Positions 8,211 through 18,278 of a DNA stretch of 32,344 nt are shown here, in pieces (the stretch's first letter is position 1; each line of letters begins with the position of its first letter). Made by a program: the position numbers and the translations under genes. The stretch comes from Beroe ovata (Eukaryota; Ctenophora; Nuda; Beroida; Beroidae), in NCBI GenBank assembly GCA_946803715.1, contig CAMPET010000002.1, positions 630,364 to 662,707 of the forward strand. The letters run 5' to 3'. The notes under the pieces are model-generated. The model did no database searches. It had not been told where the DNA came from and worked only from the letters and a program-made list of their open reading frames with translations.

Positions 8211-10094
8211 ATGCTCAGACTACCCCGTTATTGTGTGAGATATGCCAATCACGTGACCTGTCCAAGATACATATCCTTCACTTCGCCTCCTCTAAACAGC
8301 CCTCAAACAGGGAGTCTTACATCTTATGAACAGCTGAAGAAGTCATTCTGGCCACCCGACAGACCCCACATACGAAGAAAAGTGGTGACAGTGGGCGGGC
8401 TGATCGTCTGCTCAAAGGTTGCTAACACTCTCGTTCCCCTAGTACTGAGGGATATTATCGACTATTTCAATGTTCCGCTTGATGTGGACCACGCGCCACA
8501 GCTTGTCCTGCTGGCAGGTATGGGCGTGGTGACATGGGTGGCAGTGTACGGTGCTCTAAGAGCATTGGCGCCCAGCCTACACGAGTACAAGAACACTGTG
8601 TTCTCAGTGGTGGCGCAAAGTAACATCAAGGCGGTGTCACAACGGACATATACTCACCTGCTCAACCTAGACCTGTCCTTCCACCAGGGCCGGAAAACAG
8701 GGCAGCTGTCCCGGGTTATTGACAGGGGAACCAGGGGCGCAGATGGTATACTCCGGGCCCTTGTAGTTAACGTTATTCCTACAATCATGGAGCTGGCCAT
8801 GGTGTTTGGTGTTTTGTGGTACAGTTGTGGATTGCAGTACACAGGTATCTGTCTAGCGACCACATCAGCGTACATAGCGTTCACGTACGGTATCACTAAC
8901 TGGAGAACCAAGTTCAGGAAGCAAATGAACAGGGCAGACAATGAGATTGGAGCTAAAGCAGTAGATACTCTTCTCAACTACGAGACAGTGAAATACTTCA
9001 ATAACGAGCAGTTTGAGGGAGCTAACTACATGAAACTGCTCACTTCATACGAGCAAGGTGCCCTCAAGACTCAATCGTCCCTGTCGCTCCTGAACAGTGG
9101 ACAACAGATCATAATAACAGCTGGACTTACAGCCAGTATGTTCCTGGCAACACATCAGATAATGTCGGGGAACATGTCTGTGGGGGACCTAGTCATGATA
9201 AACCTCCTACTCATACAGGTCTCACAGCCGCTCAACTTCCTGGGTACCATTTACCGGGACATACAGCAGTCATATACCGATATGAGGATGCTGAATGACC
9301 TGCTCTGTAAGAATGCCGGGATAGAGGATTCGCCTGGGGCTGCTGATGCCTCGTCTGCGTGTCAGCGTGGTGACATTGAGTTCAGGAATGTAACGTTCGG
9401 GTACAATGCTGAGCAGGATATACTGAAGAACTTGAGTTTCACAGTTCCTTGTGGTAAAACGGTGGCAATTGTTGGGGGTTCAGGATCCGGGAAATCCACA
9501 ATAATACGACTCTTGTACCGGTTCTTTGATCCAAGTTCGGGGCAGGTTACAGTAGGGGGTGTACCCCTCACTGATCTCAAACTGGACAGTTACAGGCGGC
9601 ATGTGGGGGTTGTGCCCCAGGACACAGTGCTGTTCAATGAGGACATCGCATACAACATTCAGTACGGTAACACTGGTGCCACTCAGTCTGACATCGAGCG
9701 GGCAGCCCGACTCGCAGATATCCACACTGCGATCAGCCACTTTCCCAAGGGGTACAACACTCTGGTGGGGGAGAGGGGGCAGATGTTGTCAGGCGGGGAG
9801 AAACAGAGGATAGCCCTGGCTAGAGCTGTCCTCAAGGATGCCCCCATTCTGTTGTACGACGAGGCAACATCTTCACTCGACAGTTTGACAGAACATAACA
9901 TCCTGGAGTCGCTCCACACGTTGTCGGCTGGGAAAACTAGCATTTTCATAGCTCACCGACTGAGCACGATCAAGGATGCTGACGAGATCCTGGTGTTGTC
10001 AAACGGGACAATTTCCGAGCGGGGGACCCACGAGGAGTTGTTGGGTAAACGGGGGTCGCTCTATGCTGATATGTGGGAGCAGCAAAACTCATGA
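8211..10094 (+). CDS. ABCB7: Mitochondrial ABC transporter ABCB7/Atm1 type, intronless
   Basis: Half-transporter of the mitochondrial inner membrane. ABCB7/Atm1 exports a glutathione-linked sulfur or iron-sulfur species needed for cytosolic Fe-S cluster assembly. It has 627 residues in one exon. The first 23 residues are rich in Arg and aromatics and lack Asp and Glu, as expected of a mitochondrial targeting peptide. Six membrane segments lie at roughly 58-84, 98-120, 183-207, 209-231, 300-320 and 325-346. NYETVKYFNNE and SQPLNFLG are close to ABCB7 rather than ABCB6. In the nucleotide-binding domain: Walker A GGSGSGKST at 422-430 (Lys428), Q-loop Gln470, signature LSGGE at 526-530, Walker B ILLYDE at 546-551 (Glu551) and H-loop His582. 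All are intact, so it should be functional as a homodimer. Human ABCB7 is longer (about 750), mostly at the N-terminus. It follows PAIP2 by 1.28 kb. The lack of introns is odd next to intron-rich CK2. Confidence 0.96.
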   Translation: MLRLPRYCVRYANHVTCPRYISFTSPPLNSPQTGSLTSYEQLKKSFWPPDRPHIRRKVVTVGGLIVCSKVANTLVPLVLRDIIDYFNVPLDVDHAPQLVLLAGMGVVTWVAVYGALRALAPSLHEYKNTVFSVVAQSNIKAVSQRTYTHLLNLDLSFHQGRKTGQLSRVIDRGTRGADGILRALVVNVIPTIMELAMVFGVLWYSCGLQYTGICLATTSAYIAFTYGITNWRTKFRKQMNRADNEIGAKAVDTLLNYETVKYFNNEQFEGANYMKLLTSYEQGALKTQSSLSLLNSGQQIIITAGLTASMFLATHQIMSGNMSVGDLVMINLLLIQVSQPLNFLGTIYRDIQQSYTDMRMLNDLLCKNAGIEDSPGAADASSACQRGDIEFRNVTFGYNAEQDILKNLSFTVPCGKTVAIVGGSGSGKSTIIRLLYRFFDPSSGQVTVGGVPLTDLKLDSYRRHVGVVPQDTVLFNEDIAYNIQYGNTGATQSDIERAARLADIHTAISHFPKGYNTLVGERGQMLSGGEKQRIALARAVLKDAPILLYDEATSSLDSLTEHNILESLHTLSAGKTSIFIAHRLSTIKDADEILVLSNGTISERGTHEELLGKRGSLYADMWEQQNS

Positions 10095-10160
10095 TTGTGC
10101 GTGTTATTTGTATCAGTATTTGTGAATGTGAGGTTTTTATGATTTAATTTCCTGGAACAG

Positions 10161-10166
10161 AATAAA
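10161..10166 (+). terminator. Poly(A) signal of ABCB7
   Basis: AATAAA 67 bases after the ABCB7 stop, followed by a T- and GT-rich stretch. This fits a short 3' UTR. Confidence 0.65.
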
Positions 10167-13100
10167 ATGTAATCTGGTTAATGGTTATATTATGTACATC
10201 TTATGTATTATATCATTTACCTTCAATCAATCAATTAATTGCGATGGAATCGGTGAATGATGACATATGACCTTTGCTTCTTGGATGCATTAAAATTTGC
10301 TTGAAATTAATTTTGTTTTTGATGAAGGATATAACCATTGTGACAGTAAATCATGAAGTTCCCCTTTTAAAACCCTTCTGATCCTTCCAGGGAGTGAAAC
10401 TGAAAACAGAGACAGAAAACACTGCCATGACCGATCGCTTGTTTCAGGCAATGTTATTATGTTTGTTTTATAGGGCTTTTGAGAATTTATTTTATCGAAC
10501 GTTATCGAACGTGTCCTTGACACCAACCTGTCATCAAGCATTGCATCGACGATGGAATGTCGGAATGCCATCACTGATAGTGAATTTGCATTTTGCAAGA
10601 CGTTGTCTGCTCTCCCTCTGTCATTTTTTGACAATGTTTCGTTGTGCTGACACAACTGGGGTCACACGAGACGAGCTTTGTATCGTGGTCAAGTGATGGC
10701 CACGTATTTCTCTACTGCCAATTTTTCAACCGGTCACATATTTTGAGGTAGTACTTGTAGCGCGCGACGCATTTGTCGTGAGTAAATGCCTATCACAGCA
10801 TTCTATTATGCGATTTTGTAGAAATAAGGTAAGGCTGAATAGGCGGTGCGTTTTAGAGAATGGGGCTTAATTTTATGGAACTAAAAATAACTCGTTCAGG
10901 TGTTTTTCAAATACATCATAAGCAAATCATGTAGAATAGGATGTTTTAGGACCAAGTCATTTCACTGTTTTCCTAGTAACGTCAGAAATGGTCTTGTTCG
11001 GCATTAATGGAAAAAATTCCGGACAAATGGTAGTGGAGGAATTTTTAGTGGAGGAAAGATCCCCAATCTATAGCGCGCTATCTTTGAATGATGATGCTGT
11101 AATATTTTGTTTGTTTGATAATCAAGCTGAATTCTCATGTACCAAGTCATGAGCCTAGAGAACGTGGGTCTATGAGTTCATTGCATGAGTCTACACGTGA
11201 ATGATCGACATATTGTGGAACTGAACAGTGAATAGCTGAGCAGTGCGGCGTGTTTTGGGAGAAGCGTTCTGTCTGAGCAACAATCTTGATGACAGATACA
11301 TTGCTGATAACGTCGGAAACATTGAGTTCAAACAGTATGACCGACCGTATCTTCAGTCCCTAATTCTTTGCCAGGTGTTACGTTATGAACCTAGGCTCAT
11401 ACTCAATGAACCAATATGAGCGAATAGAGTTGCTTATACTCTATTCTAACCTTTGGACTGTGATAACTGATCCGGGGCTGTGTGATAGTGACATGGTGTC
11501 TAAATTTATATCATACTACATGTACTCTAAAAGTCTAGAAGTGCGGTATTCCGTAGCCCAATCCAAATTAGACACTTGTTTTATCAGACACTCTATTATT
11601 CCCCCCTCTCCAGCCCCCCACTGACCCCCCCCTTGTACCTGGTACTGACGGGGGTTGCCAAACATAGTCGATGAAGCAACCACCACAAATATCCGGCATG
11701 CTTGTTGTTGTTGCAGCTAAGCACCTGTAGCGTGGACTGTGCTTGGAATTCCACTAATTATAATTACCGAGCCGAGGATCAAATCATTGTGCTCCTTGTT
11801 CTGCAGCAGTAGCAGCACAATGATATGGGCATCGTGAGAGTAAAGTTTCACTTTCCTTGAAACATTACTCTAGTATTTCTGCTATGAAATACAGAAGTCG
11901 CTGTGTGTTTGTGTGTGTGTGACCTGCATGCTCGCCGTAGCTAATCACATGGCAATATTAGCCATTCAAATCGTGTCATTGTCAATTACCGAAAGTTAAC
12001 CCCTCCTATATAACTGTAGAAACAGTTCATCAGCCTCAGAGGCAGTGGTAGGCATCTCTATAGTTTATCTTGTAGAGAGGTACTATAACAATAAACATTC
12101 TAACTAAACATCTCGTTTAGCTGTTTCATATTATAGCTATGATATGGGCGCGGATCAGAACAAATCTTCACAGCTCCAGCACTCCCATTTTCCTCCTGCT
12201 TGGAGCTCAGGATAATGACCTGTACGATGGTGGAATACTTTGCGATGTGCTATTATAGTTCTGTTATTGAGATACTCCCTTCTGAGAGAAAGGTACGATC
12301 GCAGTGATGTCTGATGGAAGCCAGAATTAATTAAGTATGAGATTGAATGTATTATGTAGAACCAGATTAAATAGATTTACTCTCATCGAGGAATGAATGA
12401 CCTCTGATTATCATCAATGACATAAATTGTTGTTAATATTTCAGAACGCTATCGTGTGTGTCGATTGGTCAGAAGCAGGGATACTACAATGACAACCTAA
12501 TATCATGAACGGCTATGCGGTCTCCTTCGAGGTAATTTTGACCTATTAATCGATTCCCATTTCCCGATTTTTGTGACCTATCACTATTATTGACCTTCTC
12601 TAGTATTACATCATTTTCTCTGATTCGTCATGTCGGATCAGTAGCGATCACCAGTATCCTATATCCTGTAGTATCCTATTTCCTGTAGTAACAGAGTAAT
12701 GACACCATAGCTAGGGATCGGGAAACTGCCCTCCCCCTTCCCACACTTCCTTCCGGTTCCACTCCCTCTCCCCACTCAGTTCCTCAGTGGGTTTCTGTGT
12801 GGCGGATATTCGTGATAGAATTGATTTTCTTCCGTGCAAGTCGAGAGAAGCCCGATGATTTTCATTACGAAATATCGCTAGATTGTCCGGTTCACTCACA
12901 CTCGTATGTGAGTCAGTGTACGTGAAATGATATTTACAGAGTATGGATATCACAGCAATATGAGACAAATACAGGCCATGGTGGGACAATTGAATGGTGA
13001 ATTTGGTCGCCTCGAATAATTATATCCAATGAATGGATGAATGGATGAATGAATATAATGAATATTATCCATTAAATTTGCAATATCAATGGGGGTGAAA

Positions 13101-13435
13101 ATGAATTCGAGTGAATACTGACGTCGGCATGACAAAATGAGTTGGGTTAGATAGGAAAAGTTAGTTTGACCGACACTGTAAGTCGTAAAAAGTGATATTC
13201 ACCTAATATTGAGACTTACTTGTCAATCTACTTCAGTGACCACCACTCCCTGTTCAGAACCTGACTGAGTGACAAGTACAGTGACTGAGAACAATTCATA
13301 ATGGAGCTGTCATTTGAGTGAGGAGTCATTGTAATATGAGCAGTTCTCATGCTGCCAATGGGACACGTTCCCAGTGCAACTCTTGCCAGTTGCGTACAAT
13401 GGGACACTATATCCAACATCAACTATCTTGTTTAA
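10167..13435. other. Gene-free region after ABCB7
   Basis: No coding region is supported. The open frames (for example 10290-10655 on the minus strand, 11385-11624 and 12711-12989) overlap in several frames and show no domain. A TG-rich run lies at 11902-11921, C-rich homopolymers at about 11600-11635, a 17-base tandem duplication at 12655-12688, and (GAATGGAT)-type repeats at about 13028-13060. Isolated exons of a transcript cannot be excluded by eye. Confidence 0.5.
12655..12688. repeat. 17-bp tandem duplication
   Basis: TATCCTATATCCTGTAG at 12655-12671 is followed by TATCCTATTTCCTGTAG at 12672-12688, with one mismatch. Confidence 0.85.
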
Positions 13436-13608
13436 ACAGAATGACAGAGATAGATAGAATGGGGGCAATTATTTTGACACTGTCATCATCGGACATTTCA
13501 TAGCCCGCTTATAATAAGTTATTATAAGCGGGCTATGAAATGTCCGATAATGACACTGTCAAAATTATTGCCCCCATTCTATCTACCTATCTCTCTCATA
13601 TTGTTTAA
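13428..13608. mobile_element. Near-perfect palindromic foldback element (MITE-like)
   Basis: Two 67-base arms (13451-13517 and 13519-13585) are reverse complements with three mismatches around a single central G at 13518. The pairing continues outward to 13441 and 13599 after a 4-base insertion in the right arm. TTGTTTAA occurs at 13428-13435 and again at 13601-13608, directly outside, and could be an 8-base target duplication (hAT-like). No coding capacity. A motif resembling the arm end (ATAGATAGAATA) recurs near 13629-13641. Confidence 0.82.
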
Positions 13609-14080
13609 TGAGCAGTGCTTATAAGATGATAGATAGAATACACAATGCTGGAGAAGTCTGATTTTTTGTAGGTCCCAACATTGCTACTGCTGCATGAACT
13701 AGGCTAGCGATCGTAACCAAGGATTTCCAGCAACTTGTTTCAACTTTGGGAAACATTTCTGGTAACATTCCTCTTCTATTATAGTCAGCACATGTGCAGA
13801 TGTTCTACATGCACATTCAGTAGAAAACCCCCGTAAAACACCAATATTGTGCGTGTAGTTAGTGCGCGCTATGATCTGGGGTAAATGTGGACGTATGTCT
13901 TGCTATAGCTGGTCATTGGCAAGCAAAACACTGTATCACAATGCACTTTATACCCTGCGACCCGCTACAATGCTCTGCTACTTCCCCCTTCCCCTATGAA
14001 GTATTGTAGTATCAAAGGGAGATATGTTTAGTGAAACCATCAGCTGCTTCTTGGGAGATGGTTATGATAAAACTGTTTTC
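13609..14080. other. Gene-free region before the assembly gap
   Basis: No supportable feature other than the arm-like fragment near 13630. Open frames entering the gap are formed by GT repeats and unknown bases. Confidence 0.5.
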
Positions 14081-14398
14081 GTGTGTGTGTGTGTGTGTGT
14101 GNNNNNNNNNNNNNNNNNNNNNNNNNNNNNNNNNNNNNNNNNNNNNNNNNNNNNNNNNNNNNNNNNNNNNNNNNNNNNNNNNNNNNNNNNNNNNNNNNNN
14201 NNNNNNNNNNNNNNNNNNNNNNNNNNNNNNNNNNNNNNNNNNNNNNNNNNNNNNNNNNNNNNNNNNNNNNNNNNNNNNNNNNNNNNNNNNNNNNNNNNNN
14301 NNNNNNNNNNNNNNNNNNNNNNNNNNNNNNNNNNNNNNNNNNNNNNNNNNNNNNNNNNNNNNNNNNNNNNNNNNTGTGTGTGTGTGTGTGTGTGTGTG
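14081..14398. repeat. (GT)n microsatellite interrupted by a 273-base assembly gap
   Basis: GT runs at 14081-14101 and 14375-14398 flank unknown bases at 14102-14374. The gap almost certainly reflects a long dinucleotide array or collapsed reads, and its true length is unknown. It should not be read as coding. Confidence 0.95.
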
Positions 14399-15798
14399 CG
14401 GGAGTGTGTGTATGGGAGTGTTGGATCGGAGTAAGGGTCAGTCCGGCTTTATCCTGGATATCTGATGATGAAGGATAATGAAGCATGTCAATACGGGATA
14501 ACGACATCAGTGATAAGCAACTCTACCAAATATATTTGCTCATTATACAAAGTGTTATATCGTTATCAAATTAGAGTGCAAGGTTGAGCTAATATAACAC
14601 TGCATACAGTCCACACCTGTTTGGTGACCGTGTATCTTGCATGTTAATTAAACTCCATTGTGCTTGATAATGATCAACCTGATGATCTAGTTTAATCAAC
14701 CACACTGGCTGAAATCATGGTTCAGCCAGATTGAAAGCTGCCAATTTCACCCTGGCGTTACAAGAGGAAGGGAATCAGGAATTGGGGGAGCCGGCCATCT
14801 TGCCGAGAGCAATTTCACTACAAAATATATTGTCAACATTGTGAATGTGGTTTATCACGGGATCCATCATTTCCTCCCCTCTCAGGTGAAGACACCGGAC
14901 ATCGGTTTCTCACATCCAGTCACATGGTCCCTGGTCACATGGATCCTGGTCACATGGACCCTTGTCACATGGACCCTTGTCGCACAGTCAGGACATCAAA
15001 CCTCCCATGCAGACACAGGTACTACTTCACGAGCTATATACCAGAAATCCGGCTAAAACGTGGCTCGAAACATATGCAATATGCGTCCTATCTCACTCAC
15101 TTTAACCCATTCTCTGCGACATATTGGCGTGAATTCCCCTATAATATGCCAGATCTTAGGCCGGCTATATTTTGTGATGAATAATAGGGAGACCAATGAT
15201 CACTGTGAATTATATGATTCTAGCCAGTGCGACTTAGCGCACTGTAAAACATGTAACATGTAACTAGTTTCCTAGATCAGTATTTCCTTCTCTCTCTGTT
15301 ACCGATATTTCTCTCTTTCCTACTTTTCATCTCCCTCCCCTTGAACACCTGCGACATTTTGAAACAGGCTGCGTCTCGTTACAATAAATATACGTAACAC
15401 GCGTATGTATGTCTTTCCACCTAAACCCACCTCACTTTTATCCGTCCATCTAGAATCTTGATGCAATAGATCCCAATTCTTTAAAACCCTTCTACAATAC
15501 AGTAGGAAACTCCATTCCTAAACGATGTTGCTTATGCCGTTGCGCGCTGTTCACAGATAAAAGTGAGTATACTGTGTCCTATACCCATGAATGATAGGTG
15601 TGTTATAGACTGTTTACAGGTTATTGGCCCATGTTGGCCGTGTTGTCTGCCTCCCCCTGTTTATATGAATATATCAAGTCTGTGCGTTTGAGTACCGATA
15701 TACCGATATGGTGATGAGCACGATGCCGCTACGTCTAGGATCTGGACGTGTAGGCATCTGACACGCACATCTGATAACTCCACCTGAGTGTAGCGTGT
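14399..15798. other. Gene-free region with a 15-bp minisatellite
   Basis: No gene supported. The notable content is the 15-base repeat at 14920-14979. The open frames across it (14841-15056 and 14924-15184) owe their length to the repeat. Confidence 0.5.
14920..14979. repeat. 15-bp minisatellite, four units
   Basis: Units TCACATGGTCCCTGG, TCACATGGATCCTGG, TCACATGGACCCTTG and TCACATGGACCCTTG run end to end. The last two are identical. Each unit contains CACATG, an E-box-class CANNTG hexamer. The period is a multiple of three, so reading frames stay open through it. Confidence 0.93.
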
Positions 15799-15825
15799 CA
15801 CGTGATACGGGCACCTTGCCACGTG
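15799..15825. promoter_or_regulatory. Pair of CACGTG E-boxes, 21 bp apart
   Basis: CACGTG at 15799-15804 (in GTCACGTGAT) and at 15820-15825 (in CCACGTGAC). This is the preferred palindromic site of bHLH-ZIP factors such as MYC/MAX, USF and MITF/TFE. Function is inferred from the motif only. Confidence 0.5.
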
Positions 15826-16691
15826 ACGCACTTGTTATATATACGGCAGCACGGCAAATGCGCGCGCACCCAGTCATGAGTCTTTATATCATGTAGTCAT
15901 CCTCAATGTCGTACTCCTCTCTACCCCCAGTATTTCGTCAGACCCGTCATGCCCCAATTGCAGGATTTCCCGACACTTTCAACATCTCCTCCCCGCGCGG
16001 ACTCTGGTCAGCATATTCTGCTTCACTCATGGTTCACAGTAGTCGGTTCACAATGTCCCCAATACGATATAGTTCGGAGTAAACAAGTTTGCTTCCTCCT
16101 TTGGAATCATTTATTTTCTCTTCCGTGCAGCTGACTTAGTTTACACTGATCCTTACCCCCTTCAAATAACCAATTGAGACATATTTAACTATGCCACTTA
16201 TATGTCTGCCTTGAAATGAAAGTTGAAACGATAAAATCAACAATAGAACGAATAACCAAGCGGTTTGAGATTTCCATCCTATCGATTATGAAATTTGGTT
16301 AATGATGCTACTACTTGGTAAGTAAAATGTTGGACACTATTAACATTAATAATGAGTAAAATTGATAATCATATCAGCTACTGGAATTCTGTTTATTAGG
16401 AAGTTTAGTCAGGACCTCTGTGCATGTATGATGATGTCAATATTATCGTTCGGTTCAAATTGAGTAGTAGTAAGTATAAAATGGCAGTCAGCTATGGGAA
16501 ACTATATAGATGATCGTGTTTAGGTACGATGCTGTTGATATAGTAGAATTCGAAGGAAATGAGTATATAGATGAAGATTGAGCTGGAGAGAGAGTGAGCA
16601 TCGTTCTTCACAGTCGGTTAACCTCACAGCAAACAAATGTGTGTGTGTGTGGGACACGCATGCCGGATGAAACAGGTCACGAGACGCGCAG

Positions 16692-16749
16692 CACGTGTCA
16701 CGTGATCGTGAGGTAGACAGTCACGTGCCCCCGTAGCACGTCTCACGTG
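16692..16749. promoter_or_regulatory. Cluster of four CACGTG E-boxes in 58 bp
   Basis: Sites at 16692-16697, 16699-16704, 16722-16727 and 16744-16749, plus near-matches (CACGTC at 16737-16742 and CGTCACG at 16758). This is the densest group in the window, embedded in locally CpG-rich sequence. It is a plausible bHLH-bound element, but no target gene can be assigned; the nearest recognised genes are ABCB7 on the left and DMRT on the right. Confidence 0.55.
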
Positions 16750-18272
16750 TCCTCGCCGTCACGCTGTGTTTTTTCTCTTCCTGACGAGCTGTGCTGCTCA
16801 ATCTATGTTTCAGCGCCGGGTGGACACATTGCTCCAGTTGAACTGTCGTTTTCATTCTGTTTTCGCTTCTTCAACAATGTCATAATATAGTCAGAGGGTC
16901 ATGTTGTAGACAGGGTACTTATGTCGTATTCGGGTTTGTGCCTGTCTTCAAACAGTGCTCAATTTCACTCGCATTATTTCTTCCTTCTTCTACACCACTG
17001 TTACAATATATCTTTGTTGCAAATCTTGTTATTTGCCTGACCCTCTCTTATTTGCATTATTTTCGTGAAATAAGACATTATTCTACCTCTGAATCCATGA
17101 TCTTTTGCACGTTTTAAATAGAATTTTAGTCTCAATCTTGTTTAGGGACCGCATCATAAGTTTTGCTACCAATTTTTCCTTCGTGTCTCTAGTGCTCCTT
17201 TTCTGGTCTTGACTCTTGATACTATTCACCACTCATTGAAATTGTTAGATAGCAGGTTATTAGGAAGTTTTTAGTTGGATTATTAGGACGCTTAATGTGT
17301 TTTTCACTAATTCAAGTTTACTAAAACCACTTGTTTCACTACATTGATAACTATTCACCATCACTCGATTGCTCAGAGCAATGACTCGTTAACATGGCAC
17401 CACATTGAATCATATAAATCACCGTGTATTTCAATCCTTTGCAGAGGAGATATGGAGTAGGGAATTTCATCTTCCAAAGTGGAGCTTTTCATCCTGAACA
17501 TTGGTAGCAGGAACATGACCCAAATATTCATTCCTTTTCATTATGTTCCTTCACTTGCTCACTCTCATGATCCCCCTCCACACAAACGCATACACACACA
17601 CTCTCTCTCTCACACACACACAGACACAGACACACACACAGAAACACACACACACACTGTAATTGTGATTTTTCACAATTCCTCCAGTTTCATATGTCAC
17701 CAATGACCGACACACACACACACACGTGTGTGAGAGTAAGACCCCTCCCCTCTCCTGTCCTCTCTGACAATGATGATCTCCTCTATGATACTGCGGCGTG
17801 GGCGAGAGATTATTGTATTTGGTTATTTCTCCGCTTCATTTTGTTACTATGATATGTATGCGCCCAACATACACGAAGTAGTATTGCTACTCTGCCACTT
17901 CCCCCCTCTAGTGTATCCTGATGTGTTTCGTCCCTGAGGCTCGTGGTAATTGAACGGTGACGTTTTGACCCCGCTTCTCTCCCCCCTACACATGTCATTA
18001 TTGAACGTGTTTCCCCTCCTCCTCCCTCCACCACATATACGCAAGTTCAAGAGTATCTCCCCCCCCCCATAGTATCCACGTGGAACAACACTTGTGTGAT
18101 GGGGGAAACTGTGCCGTTTCGTCTACCATTTGTTCCGCGTTTAGTAGAGCCCCGCGGGTTAAACACCGTTTAGTAAGAGTATGTGACGACATACAGCTGT
18201 GAACTTCGTGACGAGTAACCTAGGAACCCTCATCCTTCTTCGTGTTTCTACGATCACCTGTTTCAATCATGT
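16750..18272. other. Gene-free region with CA/CT simple repeats
   Basis: No gene supported. It holds a mixed CA/CT microsatellite at 17578-17657, a CA run containing CACGTG at 17711-17728, and C-runs near 18060. Another E-box lies at 18077-18082. Confidence 0.5.
17578..17728. repeat. Compound CA/CT/GACA microsatellites
   Basis: A compound array of CA, CT and CAGACA units covers 17578-17657. A CA run at 17711-17725 turns into GTGTG, making a small palindrome centred on CACGTG. Confidence 0.9.
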
Positions 18273-18278
18273 CACGTG
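18273..18278. promoter_or_regulatory. CLEAR-type palindromic E-box
   Basis: The full context GTCACGTGAC is a perfect 10-base palindrome and matches the CLEAR consensus bound by TFEB/MITF-family factors in vertebrates. A single site, so chance cannot be excluded. Confidence 0.4.

Noticed and set aside
9362-9949. Open frames on the minus strand and in another plus frame inside ABCB7
   Set aside because: Shadows of the GC-rich ABCB7 coding sequence, whose own frame carries all ABC motifs.
10290-10696. 121-codon minus-strand frame and an overlapping 100-codon plus-strand frame
   Set aside because: They overlap on opposite strands, show no domain and have no splice or start context that favours either; the length is within chance expectation.
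14024-14507. Several long open frames on both strands across the gap
   Set aside because: They consist of GT/CA microsatellite codons and unknown bases; the gap has no sequence to support coding.
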